From an uncultured Pelagibacteraceae bacterium (GTDB lineage Bacteria; Pseudomonadota; Alphaproteobacteria; Pelagibacterales; Pelagibacteraceae), in NCBI GenBank assembly GCA_902604175.1, contig CACKXR010000001.1, forward strand, positions 37,039 to 101,038: DNA of 64,000 bases. The letters run 5' to 3'. The first letter of the stretch is position 1. Each line of letters begins with the position of its first letter. This document shows positions 28,434-40,666 of this stretch, in pieces. Both the position numbers and the translations under genes were made by a program. Under the pieces are notes generated by a model. It had not been told where the DNA came from and ran no database searches. It saw only the letters and a list, made by a program, of their open reading frames with translations.

Positions 28434-29196
28434 TTATAAAGAAAAATTTAAAAAGATGAAAGTTGCAGGTAATCTTGCAGCGAGGACCTTGGATATGTTG
28501 ACAGAAAATATTAAGGAAGGTGTAAGTACAGATTACATAGATAAATTAGGATATGAATTTATCAGAGATAATGGAGGCTACTCTGCTCCACTTTATTACA
28601 GAGGATTTACAAAATCACTATGTACATCTTTAAATCATGTTGTTTGTCACGGCATACCTTCTGATAGAATTTTAAGAGATGGTGACGCAGTTAATGTAGA
28701 CGTTACTGCAATTGTTGATGAGCATTATGGTGACACTAGTAGAATGTTTTGTATTGGCAAAACTCCAGTTAAATTAAATAACTTAATCGAGACAACTTAC
28801 GAGTCAATGATGAGAGCAATTAAAATTTTAAGACCAGGAATAAAATTAGGTGATATTGGATACACAATTCAGTCATATGTTGAAGAAAAAGGCTTTTCTG
28901 TAGTAAGAGATTTTTGTGGTCATGGTATTAGCACAACATTTCATGAAGCTCCTAATATTTTACATTATGGCAGCAAAAATACAGGTATGGAACTTAGACC
29001 TGGAATGACTTTTACTATTGAACCAATGATTAACTCAGGAAAATATGATGTAAAAATGTTAAATGATGGTTGGACAGCAGTTACAAAAGATAAATCTTTA
29101 TCTGCTCAATTTGAACATACGTTAGGAATTACTGAAAATGGTTATGAAATCTTTACAGAATCTGCTAAAGGTTATTCAAAGCCTCCATACTTATAA
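28426..29196 (+). CDS. map: Type I methionine aminopeptidase
   Basis: NHVVCHGIP, VDVTAIVDEHYGDTSRMF, GHGISTTFHEAPNILHYG, GMTFTIEPM. Confidence 0.96.
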   Translation: MSDYKEKFKKMKVAGNLAARTLDMLTENIKEGVSTDYIDKLGYEFIRDNGGYSAPLYYRGFTKSLCTSLNHVVCHGIPSDRILRDGDAVNVDVTAIVDEHYGDTSRMFCIGKTPVKLNNLIETTYESMMRAIKILRPGIKLGDIGYTIQSYVEEKGFSVVRDFCGHGISTTFHEAPNILHYGSKNTGMELRPGMTFTIEPMINSGKYDVKMLNDGWTAVTKDKSLSAQFEHTLGITENGYEIFTESAKGYSKPPYL

Positions 29197-29199
29197 TTA

Positions 29200-30492
29200 A
29201 TGATAAAAAGATACTCGCGTAAACAGTTAACTGATATTTGGTCAGAAGAAAATAAATATAAAATCTGGCTAGATGTTGAAATTGCTGCTGCAGAAGCAAT
29301 GGAAAAGCTCGGACAAATTCCTAGAGGTGTTGCGTCTGTTGTTAGAAAAAAAACTAAAATTAATGTATCAAGAATTCATAAAATAGAGTCCGAAGTTAAA
29401 CATGATGTGATTGCGTTTCTAACATCTGTTACTGAAAAAGCAGGAATTAAAGCTAGATACCTTCATCAAGGAATGACTTCCTCAGATGTTTTGGATACTA
29501 GTTTTAACATTCAATTAGTCCAATCAGGAAAAATCATTTTAAAAGATATAGATCAAATTTTAAAAGTTCTTAAAAGACAAGCAAAAAAATATAAACTAAC
29601 TCCTTGTATGGGACGTAGTCATGGTATTCACGCAGAACCAATTACGTTTGGTTTAAAATTAGCCTCATTTTACGAGGAATTTAAGAGAAATAGGAACAGA
29701 TTGGCAAATGCTATCGATGAAGTATCTACATGTGCAATTTCAGGAGCTGTTGGGACATTTGCCAACATCAATCCTGATGTTGAAAAACACGTTGCAAAGA
29801 AATTAGGTCTAAAAGTTGAACCAATTTCAACTCAAATTATTCCTAGAGATAGACACGCATTTTATTTTTCGGTTTTAGGAATTATTGCAGGTTCAATTGA
29901 GAGAGTTGCTATTGAAATTAGACACTTGCAGAGAACAGAGGTTTACGAATTGCAGGAATATTTTTCAAAAAAACAAAAAGGTTCATCTGCTATGCCTCAC
30001 AAAAAAAATCCTATTTTAAGTGAAAACCTAACTGGGCTAGCAAGAATGGTAAGAAGTATGGTTATGCCTGCATTAGAAAATATTGCCCTATGGCATGAGA
30101 GAGATATATCTCATTCAAGTGTTGAGAGAAACATTGGTCCAGACGCCAATATCACAACAGACTTTGCTTTAGCTAGACTTACGAATATCTTAGATAATAT
30201 GATTGTTTATCCAAAAAAAATGCTTGAAAATTTAAATATAACTAAAGGTTTAATTTTTTCTCAAGAGGTAATGTTAGAACTAACAAAATCTGGGTTAAGC
30301 AGAGAAAAATCCTATAAAATGGTTCAGAGCTATGCAAAAAAGTGTTTTGCGGAAAATCTAAATTTATATGATGTTCTTTTAAAGGATAAATTAATCATGA
30401 CTAAAATTTCTCAAAAAAGACTTAAATCTATTTTCAGTTACTCTAAACATTTTAAAAATGTAAACTTAATCTTTAGAAGAGTTTTTAAATAA
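29200..30492 (+). CDS. purB: Adenylosuccinate lyase
   Basis: [44 protein letters not shown]. Confidence 0.96.
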   Translation: MIKRYSRKQLTDIWSEENKYKIWLDVEIAAAEAMEKLGQIPRGVASVVRKKTKINVSRIHKIESEVKHDVIAFLTSVTEKAGIKARYLHQGMTSSDVLDTSFNIQLVQSGKIILKDIDQILKVLKRQAKKYKLTPCMGRSHGIHAEPITFGLKLASFYEEFKRNRNRLANAIDEVSTCAISGAVGTFANINPDVEKHVAKKLGLKVEPISTQIIPRDRHAFYFSVLGIIAGSIERVAIEIRHLQRTEVYELQEYFSKKQKGSSAMPHKKNPILSENLTGLARMVRSMVMPALENIALWHERDISHSSVERNIGPDANITTDFALARLTNILDNMIVYPKKMLENLNITKGLIFSQEVMLELTKSGLSREKSYKMVQSYAKKCFAENLNLYDVLLKDKLIMTKISQKRLKSIFSYSKHFKNVNLIFRRVFK

Positions 30493-31277
30493 TGAAAAAA
30501 GGGAAAAAATTATACGAAGGAAAAGCTAAAATTATTTATGCTACATCAGATAAAGACTTGGTAATTCAATATTTTAAAGATGATGCAACAGCTTTTAATA
30601 ATCAAAAAAAATCTATTATTGAAGGAAAAGGTGTTTTAAACAATAGAATTTCTGAACACATACTTTCAAGCCTTTCGCAAATAGGTATCAAAAATCACTT
30701 AGTTAAAAGATTAAATATGCGTGAGCAAGTTGTTAAACTTGTTGAAATAATTCCTATTGAATTTATTGTAAGAAATATTGCAACAGGATCTTTAACAAAA
30801 CGTCTTGGAATTGAAGATGGAACTATTTTAAAAGAGCCTTTAATCGAATATTGCTTAAAAGATGACAAACTTGGAGATCCATTAATTGCTGAAGAACATA
30901 TCCTTGCTTTTGATTGGGCGTCTAAAAAAGAAATAGAAAAAGTTAAAAAAATGATTTTAAGAGTAAATGATTTTATGATTGGAATGTTTAGAGGTGTTGG
31001 AATAAAGCTTATAGACTTTAAATTAGAGTTTGGAAGACTGGATACTAACGGAAAAAAAGATGTAATCTTAGCTGACGAAATAAGTCCTGATACTTGCAGG
31101 TTATGGGACAGTTTAACTGACAAAAAATTAGATAAAGATAGATTTAGAAAAGATCTTGGAGATCTAATTCCAGCTTATACTGAAGTCGCAAAAAGACTAG
31201 GAATTCTTCATGAACAATCCAACTTAAGCGCAGTCAATGTAACAAAACTATCTTCAGTTAAAAGAAAGCGCAAATGA
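30492..31277 (+). CDS. purC: Phosphoribosylaminoimidazole-succinocarboxamide synthase
   Basis: [31 protein letters not shown]. Confidence 0.97.
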   Translation: MKKGKKLYEGKAKIIYATSDKDLVIQYFKDDATAFNNQKKSIIEGKGVLNNRISEHILSSLSQIGIKNHLVKRLNMREQVVKLVEIIPIEFIVRNIATGSLTKRLGIEDGTILKEPLIEYCLKDDKLGDPLIAEEHILAFDWASKKEIEKVKKMILRVNDFMIGMFRGVGIKLIDFKLEFGRLDTNGKKDVILADEISPDTCRLWDSLTDKKLDKDRFRKDLGDLIPAYTEVAKRLGILHEQSNLSAVNVTKLSSVKRKRK

Positions 31278-31516
31278 AAATATCAGTAATTATAACACTT
31301 AAAAAAGATGTTTTAGATCCTCAAGGTAAAGTTATTCATCAAGCCCTCGATGGTATGGGCTTTAATGATGTCAATGAGGTAAGACAAGGTAAATATTTTG
31401 AAATTGATACTAAAGAAACAAATCCTAAAAAAGCAAAAGATAAAGTTGAAGAAATGTGCAAAAAACTTTTAGCTAATCTTGTAATTGAAAATTACAAAAT
31501 TATTGATGCACTGTAA
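31274..31516 (+). CDS. purS: Phosphoribosylformylglycinamidine synthase subunit PurS
   Basis: Small protein; [22 protein letters not shown]; gene order. Confidence 0.95.
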   Translation: MKISVIITLKKDVLDPQGKVIHQALDGMGFNDVNEVRQGKYFEIDTKETNPKKAKDKVEEMCKKLLANLVIENYKIIDAL

Positions 31517-32203
31517 TTGATGAAATCAGCAGTTATCACATTTCCAGGATCTAATTGTGATAGAGATATGGATGTTGCTCTGAAAAAATTTGGTTTTAAA
31601 AACAAAATGGTTTGGCATCAAGATGTTGAATTACCAAAAAGTGACCTGGTAGTTTTACCTGGTGGTTTTTCTTATGGGGATTATCTAAGATGTGGAAGCA
31701 TGGCCTCTAAATCTAAAATTATGCAATCTGTAATTAATTTTGCAAATTCTGGTGGAATGGTGATGGGTATTTGTAATGGTTTTCAAATTTTAGTTGAAAC
31801 AGGATTAGTGCCTGGAGTTTTATTAAGAAATAAATATTTAGAATTTATTTGTAAAAATGTTTTTGTTAAAATTAGCAATAAAAATAATGCTTATTTTAAA
31901 AATATTAATAACAATATATTAGAACTACACATCGCTCATAATGAGGGAAACTATTTTTGTACAAATGATCAATTAAAAAAAATTGAAGACAATGCTCAAG
32001 TTGCAATCAATTATTGCAATAACGAAGGCAAAATTGAAGAATTATTTAATCCCAACGGATCTGTAAAAAATATTGCTGGAATTTTTAATAAAGAAAAAAA
32101 TGTTTTGGGAATGATGCCTCATCCTGAAAGGATGATTGACCCTTCTTTGTCAGGTGAAGATGGCTCTCTTTTTTTTAAAAACTTAATTAATAATTTAAAA
32201 TGA
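31517..32203 (+). CDS. purQ: Phosphoribosylformylglycinamidine synthase subunit PurQ
   Basis: [32 protein letters not shown]. Confidence 0.97.
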   Translation: MMKSAVITFPGSNCDRDMDVALKKFGFKNKMVWHQDVELPKSDLVVLPGGFSYGDYLRCGSMASKSKIMQSVINFANSGGMVMGICNGFQILVETGLVPGVLLRNKYLEFICKNVFVKISNKNNAYFKNINNNILELHIAHNEGNYFCTNDQLKKIEDNAQVAINYCNNEGKIEELFNPNGSVKNIAGIFNKEKNVLGMMPHPERMIDPSLSGEDGSLFFKNLINNLK

Positions 32204-34392
32204 TTGTAAACAAAAAAATAGCTATCGATCATGGATTAAAAGAAGATGAGTATAAAAAAATCTGTCAACTTTTAAAAAGAACTCCTAACATTACAGAGTT
32301 AGGAATTTTTTCAGCAATGTGGAACGAACACTGTTCCTATAAATCATCAAGATTACATTTAAAAAAATTACCAACAAAAGGTAAACAAGTTATTCAAGGG
32401 CCTGGTGAAAATGCTGGAGTAGTAGACATTGGAGATAATGATGCAATTGTTTTTAAAATTGAAAGTCATAACCATCCTTCTTTCATTGAACCTTATCAAG
32501 GTGCTGCCACTGGAGTTGGTGGAATAATGAGAGATGTGTTTACCATGGGTGCTAGACCAATAGCCAATTTAAATTCAATTCACTTTGGTTCAACTCAGCA
32601 TAAAAAAACAAAAAATCTATTAAGAGGTGTTGTACATGGAATAGGAGGATATGGAAATTGCATGGGAGTTCCAACTGTTGCAGGACAAACCAGTTTTGAC
32701 AGTTCTTATAACGGGAATATTCTAGTAAACGCAATGACCTTAGGATTAGTTAAAAAAGATAAGATTTTTTATTCAAAAGCTGCAGGTTTAGACAAGCCTG
32801 TAATATACGTTGGATCTAAGACAGGTCGTGATGGTATTCATGGAGCAAGTATGGCTTCTGCTAGTTTTGATGATAAAATTGAGGAAAAAAAACCGACCGT
32901 CCAAGTCGGTGATCCTTTTACAGAAAAACTTTTACTTGAAGCATGTTTGGAATTAATGGAAGGAGACTCAATTATTGCTATTCAAGATATGGGAGCGGCA
33001 GGTCTAACTTCCTCAAGTATTGAAATGGCCTCAAAAGGAAATCTGGGTATAGAAATAAATTTAAATAAAGTGCCTTGTAGAGAAACAAAAATGACCCCTT
33101 ATGAAATCATGCTTTCAGAAAGCCAAGAGAGGATGTTGATTGTTTTAGAAAATGGAAAAGAAGATCAAGCAAAAAAAATATTTGATAAATGGAACTTGGA
33201 TTTTGCTATAATTGGAAAAACAACTAACTCAAAAAAAATCGAACTTTTTTTTGATAAAGAAAAAGTTGCAGACATACCAGTAAATACTCTTGTTGAAAAT
33301 TCACCAATGTATGATCGTAAATGGAAAAAAGCAAAACTTCCAAAAAAAAATAAAATTAATAAAGATGATATTAATAACTTAAAAATAATTGAGGTTTTAA
33401 AAAAAGTTTTAGCTAATCCAAATATATGTAGTAAAGAATGGATCTGGCAGCAATATGATCACACTGTGATGGGAGACACAATTCAAAAGCCTGGTGGAGA
33501 CTCTGGTGTAGTTAGGGTTCATGGAACCAATAAAGCAGTTGCTGCATCGGTTGATTCATCTGCAGTATATTGTTGGGCCCATCCTCTTACTGGAGGAAAA
33601 CAAGTGGTATGTGAAAGTTTTAGAAATTTAATATCTGTTGGAGCAAAACCTATTGCTATTACAAATTGTTTAAATTTTGGTAGTCCTGAAAATGAGGAAA
33701 ACATGGGTGAGTTTGTTGAATGTGTTCAGGGTATTGGAGAAGCAAGTTCTTATTTGAAATTTCCTGTAGTATCTGGAAATGTTTCTTTCTATAATCAAAC
33801 AAAAGATCAAGGGATTAAGCCCACTCCATCTATAGGTGGAGTTGGACTTATAAAAGATTATTCTAAAATGATCACTATGGATTTCAAGGAAGTTGATAAT
33901 GTTGTCTTAGTTATTGGAAAAACTGAGGGTCATATTGATCAAAGTTTATTTGCAAGAGTTATATTAAATGAAAAAAATGGTCCTCCACCAGAAATAAATC
34001 TATTTAATGAAAAAAATAATGGTGAAACACTGTTAAAGTTAATTGATGCAAATTTAATTAAAAGTGCTCATGATATTTCTTTAGGTGGTATAATCACTGC
34101 AATTTCAAAAATGTGTATTAAAGGTAATAAGGGTATTAATCTTAAAAAACCAAAATACTTAATTAGCGAAATAGAATATTTCTTTGCAGAAGATCAAGGA
34201 AGATACATTGTTGAAATTAGTAAGAAAGATCAAAAAAAGGTCCTTGATATATTAAACAAAAATGCAGTACATTATGATGAACTTGGAACAATCAACGAAA
34301 ATATGCTATTATTGAATGAAAAGACAAAAGTTACAATTGACGAATTAAAAGGGTTTAATACAAGGTGGTTAAAGGATTATATGAGTAGCTAA
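32200..34392 (+). CDS. purL: Phosphoribosylformylglycinamidine synthase subunit PurL
   Basis: [36 protein letters not shown]. Confidence 0.98.
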   Translation: MIVNKKIAIDHGLKEDEYKKICQLLKRTPNITELGIFSAMWNEHCSYKSSRLHLKKLPTKGKQVIQGPGENAGVVDIGDNDAIVFKIESHNHPSFIEPYQGAATGVGGIMRDVFTMGARPIANLNSIHFGSTQHKKTKNLLRGVVHGIGGYGNCMGVPTVAGQTSFDSSYNGNILVNAMTLGLVKKDKIFYSKAAGLDKPVIYVGSKTGRDGIHGASMASASFDDKIEEKKPTVQVGDPFTEKLLLEACLELMEGDSIIAIQDMGAAGLTSSSIEMASKGNLGIEINLNKVPCRETKMTPYEIMLSESQERMLIVLENGKEDQAKKIFDKWNLDFAIIGKTTNSKKIELFFDKEKVADIPVNTLVENSPMYDRKWKKAKLPKKNKINKDDINNLKIIEVLKKVLANPNICSKEWIWQQYDHTVMGDTIQKPGGDSGVVRVHGTNKAVAASVDSSAVYCWAHPLTGGKQVVCESFRNLISVGAKPIAITNCLNFGSPENEENMGEFVECVQGIGEASSYLKFPVVSGNVSFYNQTKDQGIKPTPSIGGVGLIKDYSKMITMDFKEVDNVVLVIGKTEGHIDQSLFARVILNEKNGPPPEINLFNEKNNGETLLKLIDANLIKSAHDISLGGIITAISKMCIKGNKGINLKKPKYLISEIEYFFAEDQGRYIVEISKKDQKKVLDILNKNAVHYDELGTINENMLLLNEKTKVTIDELKGFNTRWLKDYMSS

Positions 34393-34622
34393 TGGCAATG
34401 AATTTGAATGAAATTGAAAGTTTAATTAAAGAAGCAATGCCCGATGCTATCGTAGAAATACAAGATTTAGCTGGTGATGGAAATCACTATTCTGCTACCA
34501 TAACTTCATCTCAATTTTCAGGAAAAAGTAAAATTGAACAACATAAAATGGTATACAATTCATTAAAAGGTAGAATGGGTAACGAATTACATGCTTTAGC
34601 AATAAAAACAAAGGAAAATTAA
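34392..34622 (+). CDS. bolA: BolA family protein
   Basis: IESLIKEAMPDAIVEIQDLAGDGNHYSATITS; paired with grxD. Confidence 0.9.
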   Translation: MAMNLNEIESLIKEAMPDAIVEIQDLAGDGNHYSATITSSQFSGKSKIEQHKMVYNSLKGRMGNELHALAIKTKEN

Positions 34623-34623
34623 A

Positions 34624-34962
34624 ATGGACCAACAAACGAATGATTTAATTAAAAATGAAATTGAAAATAACGAAGTTTGCTTATTTATGAAGGGAACCCC
34701 AGATGCTCCTCAATGTGGATTTTCAATGGCCACATCCAATATTTTAAAAGTGCTTGAAGTAAAATTTAAAGGAATAAATGTCTTAGAAAGCCAAAATCTT
34801 AGAGAAGGTATCAAGGTTTATAGTGACTGGCCTACAATTCCGCAATTATATGTTAAAAACGTGTTTGTTGGTGGGTGTGATATAGTTAAAGAAATGTTTG
34901 AAACTGGAGAATTGGTAAAACTATTTGAAAGCAAAGGTATTAACTTTAAAAGTAAAAACTAA
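34624..34962 (+). CDS. grxD: Monothiol glutaredoxin (CGFS)
   Basis: FMKGTPDAPQCGFSM, WPTIPQLYVKNVFVGGCDIV. Confidence 0.96.
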   Translation: MDQQTNDLIKNEIENNEVCLFMKGTPDAPQCGFSMATSNILKVLEVKFKGINVLESQNLREGIKVYSDWPTIPQLYVKNVFVGGCDIVKEMFETGELVKLFESKGINFKSKN

Positions 34963-34980
34963 CATCCTCTTTCACAAATA

Positions 34981-35247
34981 ATGAAACAATTCATTTATAA
35001 AACCATCATTGTAATTATTGCTATTGTTGTCATTTATGAGTTCACTATTTCCAAACAAATCAAACAAATTACTGACCAAAGTGAAATTTTTCTGAGTAAA
35101 GAAGGCCGAAAAGAAGGAGTAGAAAAGTTAAGAGAAGAAATTAAAAAAGCTATAAAAAAAGATAGATATCTGTCAAAAGAAGATGCCAGATTAATAAATA
35201 AATTTATTCAAAAAATTACTATTGAATTAAATAATAGTGAAAATTAA
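34981..35247 (+). CDS. Hypothetical single-TM protein
   Basis: N-terminal TM followed by charged helix. Confidence 0.6.
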   Translation: MKQFIYKTIIVIIAIVVIYEFTISKQIKQITDQSEIFLSKEGRKEGVEKLREEIKKAIKKDRYLSKEDARLINKFIQKITIELNNSEN

Positions 35248-36824
35248 TCGCAATACCATGCCGATCCAACATTAATTGTTTGGTCGCTAAATGAATACTT
35301 AAAAACCTCACTACTGATTAATTTACAATCTTTTGGATTAGATCTTTTAAGGTTTCTATGATTTTTCATCACATAATAAGGACGCAGCTTAGCAGCATCT
35401 AATTCACTATACATTTTAAAACATTTAAAGTTTTGTTTTTCTAGGAAAACATTTGAATACAGATCGCCATATACACAATTATTTTTATTGAAATTATTTT
35501 TAGAAGAATGTTTAACAATTTTATTGTATAAATTCTTATTGCTAATACCCCAATAATCAACTTCAAAGTTTTTATTTATTTTGTAAAATTTTGAAAATGA
35601 ATTCATCCATGTATATTGATAGGGATTGATAGATATATTTTCTATTACAAAAAAAATAATAAATAAAACACCTGAAAAATAAAAAAATTTCCTACTCCAC
35701 ATATACAAATTATTTAATGAAATTAAGAAAATAAGAGGAATTAAAAACATCAAATGTCTAATTTCATTATATATTGCAACATCAAGCAAAATGAAAAGTA
35801 ACAAAATTATTAAACAAGTGAAAATTAGTGAATATGTTAAAATCTTATTTAAGTTATTTTTAAGAAGTTTTTTTTCTATTAAAGGAAACAAAAAAAATCC
35901 TAAAATTATTAAAATTGGTAACTTAAAAAATAGCCATATAAAATAATAACTGGCTGGTAAATTTAACGCTTTCATATACTCACCAAGTGTTAAGGTGCTT
36001 ACATCTTGTTGATATTTACTCATCCATATCAAGGAGTTGACTACTTCTCTGGGGTCGTGCCAGAAAATAGGATTTAAAAGATATGTAAAAAAAGCAAGAT
36101 TAAAAAATAATATTATAAGATTTTTAATATTATTTTTAAGAAGATTTAAAAAACTTTTATTTTTAATTTCACAAAAAGTAATAATGAAAATAAGAAACTG
36201 TAGCAAAATCAAAAAACCTACAACTCTTATGGAAATTAAAAAAGAGGTAGAAATAGATAAATAAACTAAATATTTAATTGGGACTGTCTCTTCTTTATAA
36301 AGTTTTTTTAAAATTTTGCATGTAATAAAGGTACTGATAATCCAAAAAGATAAAAATGGAATATCTTTGGGATTTATTAAAGAGTGACCTAAAAAGTATG
36401 GATATAATAAAAATAAAAATAAAGAAATTAATGCAAAATTTTTATTATTAAAAAAAATTAGACATATTTTGTAAAAAAATAATCCTGATATAAAAAACAA
36501 AGTAAATATTACTAGATGCTTAGATATTAAAATAGACCCATATTCATTTACATCTAGGTAACTCAATAAAAGATCTTTGATTAAATATTGAAAAGGTTGG
36601 CTTAAAAAATTAAAGCCAATTCCGTGGTATCTATCTTTGTATTCTAATAAATCTTTATAAGTACCAGTTTCATAAAAATTTTTTATTGCCTTGATGTTAA
36701 TTTCCCAATTTAATTGTTCGTGATATTCATCATGTGATATTCCAGTATTTAAACTTAAATAAATACCTACGACTAGGTAGATTATTAATAAAATTAAACT
36801 AGTGTTTTGAATTTTATGGCTCAA
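35244..36824 (-). CDS. GT39/PMT-like multi-TM glycosyltransferase family protein
   Basis: HDEYHEQLNW luminal acidic motif after TM1; about 10 or more TM segments. Confidence 0.6.
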   Translation of the reverse strand: MSHKIQNTSLILLIIYLVVGIYLSLNTGISHDEYHEQLNWEINIKAIKNFYETGTYKDLLEYKDRYHGIGFNFLSQPFQYLIKDLLLSYLDVNEYGSILISKHLVIFTLFFISGLFFYKICLIFFNNKNFALISLFLFLLYPYFLGHSLINPKDIPFLSFWIISTFITCKILKKLYKEETVPIKYLVYLSISTSFLISIRVVGFLILLQFLIFIITFCEIKNKSFLNLLKNNIKNLIILFFNLAFFTYLLNPIFWHDPREVVNSLIWMSKYQQDVSTLTLGEYMKALNLPASYYFIWLFFKLPILIILGFFLFPLIEKKLLKNNLNKILTYSLIFTCLIILLLFILLDVAIYNEIRHLMFLIPLIFLISLNNLYMWSRKFFYFSGVLFIIFFVIENISINPYQYTWMNSFSKFYKINKNFEVDYWGISNKNLYNKIVKHSSKNNFNKNNCVYGDLYSNVFLEKQNFKCFKMYSELDAAKLRPYYVMKNHRNLKRSNPKDCKLISSEVFKYSFSDQTINVGSAWYCD

Positions 36825-37442
36825 TTATCTTGAGTAATATTCTATAACCAAGTTTGGTTCCATTACAATTGGATATGGAACTTCTTCAAATTTAGGAATT
36901 CTTACAAATTTAAATTTCTTATTTTTTTCATCCATTTGAAGATATTCTGGTGTTTCTCTCTCCTTATTAGCAAGAGCAATATCAATAATCGCTAACTGTT
37001 TAGACTTATCTCTTATCTCTATAGAGTCTTCCTCTTTCACCAAATAACTTCCAATGTTAACTTTTTTACCATTAACCTTAACATGTCCATGGTTAATTAA
37101 TTGTCTAGCTGAAAATATCGTTGTTGCGAATTTTGCTCTATAAATTACTGCATCTAATCTTCTTTCAAGTAAACCTATTAAATTTTCACCAGTATCACCT
37201 TTTAGCATTACTGCCTTTTTATAAATATTTCTAAATTGTCTCTCGTTTATGTTACCATAATAAGCTTTTAGTTTTTGTTTAGCTTGTAATTGAATTCCAT
37301 AATCCGAAGGTTTTGACGTTCTAGTTTGCCCATGTTGACCTGGTCCATAAGCTCTAGTGTTAAATGGACTTTTTGGTCTTCCCCAAAGGTTAACCTTTAA
37401 CCTTCTATCTACTTTATGTTTAGAGTTTAATCTTTTAGTCAT
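36825..37442 (-). CDS. rpsD: 30S ribosomal protein S4
   Basis: [40 protein letters not shown]4 domain. Confidence 0.98.
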   Translation of the reverse strand: MTKRLNSKHKVDRRLKVNLWGRPKSPFNTRAYGPGQHGQTRTSKPSDYGIQLQAKQKLKAYYGNINERQFRNIYKKAVMLKGDTGENLIGLLERRLDAVIYRAKFATTIFSARQLINHGHVKVNGKKVNIGSYLVKEEDSIEIRDKSKQLAIIDIALANKERETPEYLQMDEKNKKFKFVRIPKFEEVPYPIVMEPNLVIEYYSR

Positions 37443-37482
37443 TTAATATGGGCGGTTATAAACTTACTCATTGTTTTGTCAA

Positions 37483-38199
37483 TCAACGTTTTTTTCCTAA
37501 ACTTGCAAATACACTTGATAAAATACGAGTTTCCTTTGCGGATAATTCCATCCTATAAAAAATATTTCTTAAGTTCTGCAGCATTATAGGTTTCTTTTCT
37601 TTTGGATTGAAAAACCCTATGTCCTCTAAATTTTTGATACACAAATTGGTCATTGATAATAAGTCTTTTTTTGAGGCTGACTTTATTTTTTTAGATTTTT
37701 TAAAACTAAAAACCTTTGAATTAATGATGCTATGTACAAATTGAGCAATTATAATTAAACTATGAGATAAGTTCAGAGATTTAAAATCAGGGTGAGTTGG
37801 AATCTGGAGAGTATAATTTGCATAACTTATCTCATTATTTGATAGTCCTGAAGCCTCAGACCCAAACAAGAAAGCCACTTTTTTTTTATAATCAATCTTT
37901 CGTAAATCCTCTAACTGAATATGTTTAACATTTTTATTTCTAAATCTCGCTGAAGTAGCAATTACTAAATCAATATTTTTTAAAGCAGACTGCAAGGTAT
38001 TAAAATTTTTACTTTTTTTTATAATATTTTTTGCTCCCACAGATGTTGCTAAAATTTTATCATTTGGGTAAATGGGTTTAGGGTCTACAACAATCATTTT
38101 TTGAAAATTAAAGTTTTTCATAGCTCTTGCGCAAGCACCAATATTTTCTGATAGTTGAGGTTTATGTAAAATAAATGAAATATTATTATTTGACATCAC
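37483..38199 (-). CDS. trmJ: SpoU-family tRNA/rRNA methyltransferase (TrmJ-like)
   Basis: FILHKPQLSENIGACARAMKNF, LFGSEASGLSNNEI. Confidence 0.85.
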   Translation of the reverse strand: MMSNNNISFILHKPQLSENIGACARAMKNFNFQKMIVVDPKPIYPNDKILATSVGAKNIIKKSKNFNTLQSALKNIDLVIATSARFRNKNVKHIQLEDLRKIDYKKKVAFLFGSEASGLSNNEISYANYTLQIPTHPDFKSLNLSHSLIIIAQFVHSIINSKVFSFKKSKKIKSASKKDLLSMTNLCIKNLEDIGFFNPKEKKPIMLQNLRNIFYRMELSAKETRILSSVFASLGKKR

Positions 38200-39062
38200 T
38201 ATTCTATACCATGACTTCTGTCATAATTTGAAATTTCAGATGTATCTAAATCTTTTAAATATTTTTCATCCGTTTGCCATATACTCACTTTTAATGGATA
38301 ACATTTTGCTGTATCAGAGGAATGTTCAGATCCACAATCTCCACCAGGACAAGCTGATAGAACTCCTAATAAATCAGTCTCCGCAAAAAATTCTAAGAAA
38401 TCACCTGGTCTCACAGGACTTGCTTTCATAAAATATTGTTTAGTATCATTAGTAAATCCAGTTAACATAAAAACATTTAAAACATCATGAACCATTTTTT
38501 CAGCTTCATCAATTTTAAATTTTTTTTCTTTAACTAATGCTCTAGTTAGGTTTGAATGACAGCAATAATGATAATCGTTACCCGATAAAAGTTTTGAAGT
38601 ATAAGGGTCGCATCTAGTTCCAATTACATCATGTACAGATCCACCATCATTATCATAATCATACCAATCTAGTGTATCCCATGTAATAGTTGCTAAAGAT
38701 CTTAAAAAAGGGAAGTTACTAAACATTTTATCCCCTACTGAAAGGTGTGTTCCATAGAGTGCTCTAGTTTTCCCAGAATAAAATTTTTCATTTAAGTTAT
38801 TTAAATTAAAAAGATTTAAATCTCCTACTTGAGGTCCTTCTATGCTTTCTATTCTAAAGAATTCGCCCCTTTGAACTTGAAATGTTTTAGCCTCTCTTGG
38901 AGAAATTATTATTTCATTTTTTTTATTCAAATTTTTTCGAGCTAAATGTAAAATATTTAAGTTTTTTTCTTCAATCTTATTATTTGGATAACAAACAACT
39001 GGTTTTGCACCAATTCTCTCATTGATATCTAAAGGTACGGTAGAAAATTTTTTAATCTTCAT
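38199..39062 (-). CDS. DUF1989 / urea carboxylase-associated family protein
   Basis: QVGDLNLFN, TIT-WDTLDWYDYDNDGGSVHDVIGTRCDPYT, HYCCHSNLTRAL. Confidence 0.75.
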   Translation of the reverse strand: MKIKKFSTVPLDINERIGAKPVVCYPNNKIEEKNLNILHLARKNLNKKNEIIISPREAKTFQVQRGEFFRIESIEGPQVGDLNLFNLNNLNEKFYSGKTRALYGTHLSVGDKMFSNFPFLRSLATITWDTLDWYDYDNDGGSVHDVIGTRCDPYTSKLLSGNDYHYCCHSNLTRALVKEKKFKIDEAEKMVHDVLNVFMLTGFTNDTKQYFMKASPVRPGDFLEFFAETDLLGVLSACPGGDCGSEHSSDTAKCYPLKVSIWQTDEKYLKDLDTSEISNYDRSHGIE

Positions 39063-39064
39063 GC

Positions 39065-40666
39065 CTAAAGACTAGCTGGAGCTTTATCTTTAAATAATTT
39101 GTAATCTAAACTATCGATGAGTGCCTTAAAAGATGCATCTATAATATTTGGTGAGACACCTATTGTAAACCAATTTAATCCTTCGGAGTCTGTGCTTTCA
39201 ATACTAACTCTAGTTACCGCTTCAGTTCCCGTATTTAAAATTCTTACCTTATAATCCACTAATCTTAAATCTTTTAAATATTCTGAATACTTATCAAGTT
39301 TATTAACATTTTTTCTAATTGCGTTATCTAAAGCATTAACCGGTCCATTCCCTTCTCCCTCGCATAATATTTTTTGGCCATCAACTTCTAATTTGGCCTT
39401 TGCATAAGAAATAATTTCTCCCGATTTGTCCTTTTTAACAGAAACATCATATTCATTAATTGAAATATATCTTGGTATGTCGCCCATTAATCTTCTTGCC
39501 AGTAATTCAAAAGAAGCATCTGCACCGTCGTAACTATATCCTATAAATTCTCTATCTTTTACCTCTTCAAGAAGTTTTTTTATTTTAGGATCATTTTTCT
39601 CTACCTTTATTCCTATTGAATTTAATCTAGACATAATATTAGACTGCCCTGATTGGTCTGAAACAACTATATTTCTCGAGTTTCCTACCTCCTCAGGATT
39701 TATGTGTTCATAAGTTTTTGGATCCTTTTGAACAGCTGAAACGTGCATTCCTCCTTTGTGAGAAAAAGCAGATGCACCAACATATGGTAAGTGCTTATTA
39801 GGTTTTCTATTGAGTAATTCATCTAATAATCTAGAGCATTGTGTTAAATTTTTCAAATTTTTGCGTTTAATATTTAGTTTGTAATTTTCATAAAAATCTT
39901 TTTTTAAAAAAAAAGTTGGAATCAAAGATGTTAAATTTGCATTACCACATCTTTCACCTAACCCATTTATAGTTCCTTGAACTTGTCTTACACCAGCTTG
40001 AACTGCAGTTAAACTATTTGCAACTGCATTTTCTGTATCATTGTGAGCATGAATTCCCAAATTTTTTCCTGGTACATGTTTTGTGACATCTGAGATAATT
40101 TTTTCAACTTCATGAGGAAGTGTTCCACCATTTGTATCACACAGGACTATCCATCTTGCTCCATTATAATAAGCAGATTTTATACAAGCAAGCGCATAAT
40201 CAGCATTTGCTTTGTATCCATCAAAAAAATGTTCAGCATCAAACATAAATTCTTTACCTGATTTAACGATGTGTTTTGCACTTTCAGTAATATTGTTTAG
40301 GTTTTCCTCTTTTGAAATACCAAGCGCTATGTCTACTTGAAAATCCCATGACTTTCCAAATAAGCAAACTGATTTACTTTTTGAATTAATTAAAGAAGAT
40401 AACATTGGATCATTTTCAGCGCTATGTTCTGATTTTTTAGTCATTCCAAAAGCAGTTAAGTTAGCTGATTTAAAATTGTGGTCTTTGTTAAAAAATTCGG
40501 TATCAGTTGGGTTTGCTCCGGGCCAACCCCCTTCTATATAATCAACACCAAGCTCATCTAAAGAAGATGATATTTTCTCTTTGTCATCAATTGAAAAATC
40601 TACACCTTGCGTTTGTGCTCCGTCTCGAAGAGTGGTGTCAAATATATATAGTTGCTCTTTACTCAT
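39065..40666 (-). CDS. cimA: (R)-citramalate synthase (LeuA-like)
   Basis: YIFDTTLRDGAQTQGVDFSIDDK, GIHAHNDTENAVANSLTAVQAG, C-terminal allosteric domain. Confidence 0.88.
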   Translation of the reverse strand: MSKEQLYIFDTTLRDGAQTQGVDFSIDDKEKISSSLDELGVDYIEGGWPGANPTDTEFFNKDHNFKSANLTAFGMTKKSEHSAENDPMLSSLINSKSKSVCLFGKSWDFQVDIALGISKEENLNNITESAKHIVKSGKEFMFDAEHFFDGYKANADYALACIKSAYYNGARWIVLCDTNGGTLPHEVEKIISDVTKHVPGKNLGIHAHNDTENAVANSLTAVQAGVRQVQGTINGLGERCGNANLTSLIPTFFLKKDFYENYKLNIKRKNLKNLTQCSRLLDELLNRKPNKHLPYVGASAFSHKGGMHVSAVQKDPKTYEHINPEEVGNSRNIVVSDQSGQSNIMSRLNSIGIKVEKNDPKIKKLLEEVKDREFIGYSYDGADASFELLARRLMGDIPRYISINEYDVSVKKDKSGEIISYAKAKLEVDGQKILCEGEGNGPVNALDNAIRKNVNKLDKYSEYLKDLRLVDYKVRILNTGTEAVTRVSIESTDSEGLNWFTIGVSPNIIDASFKALIDSLDYKLFKDKAPASL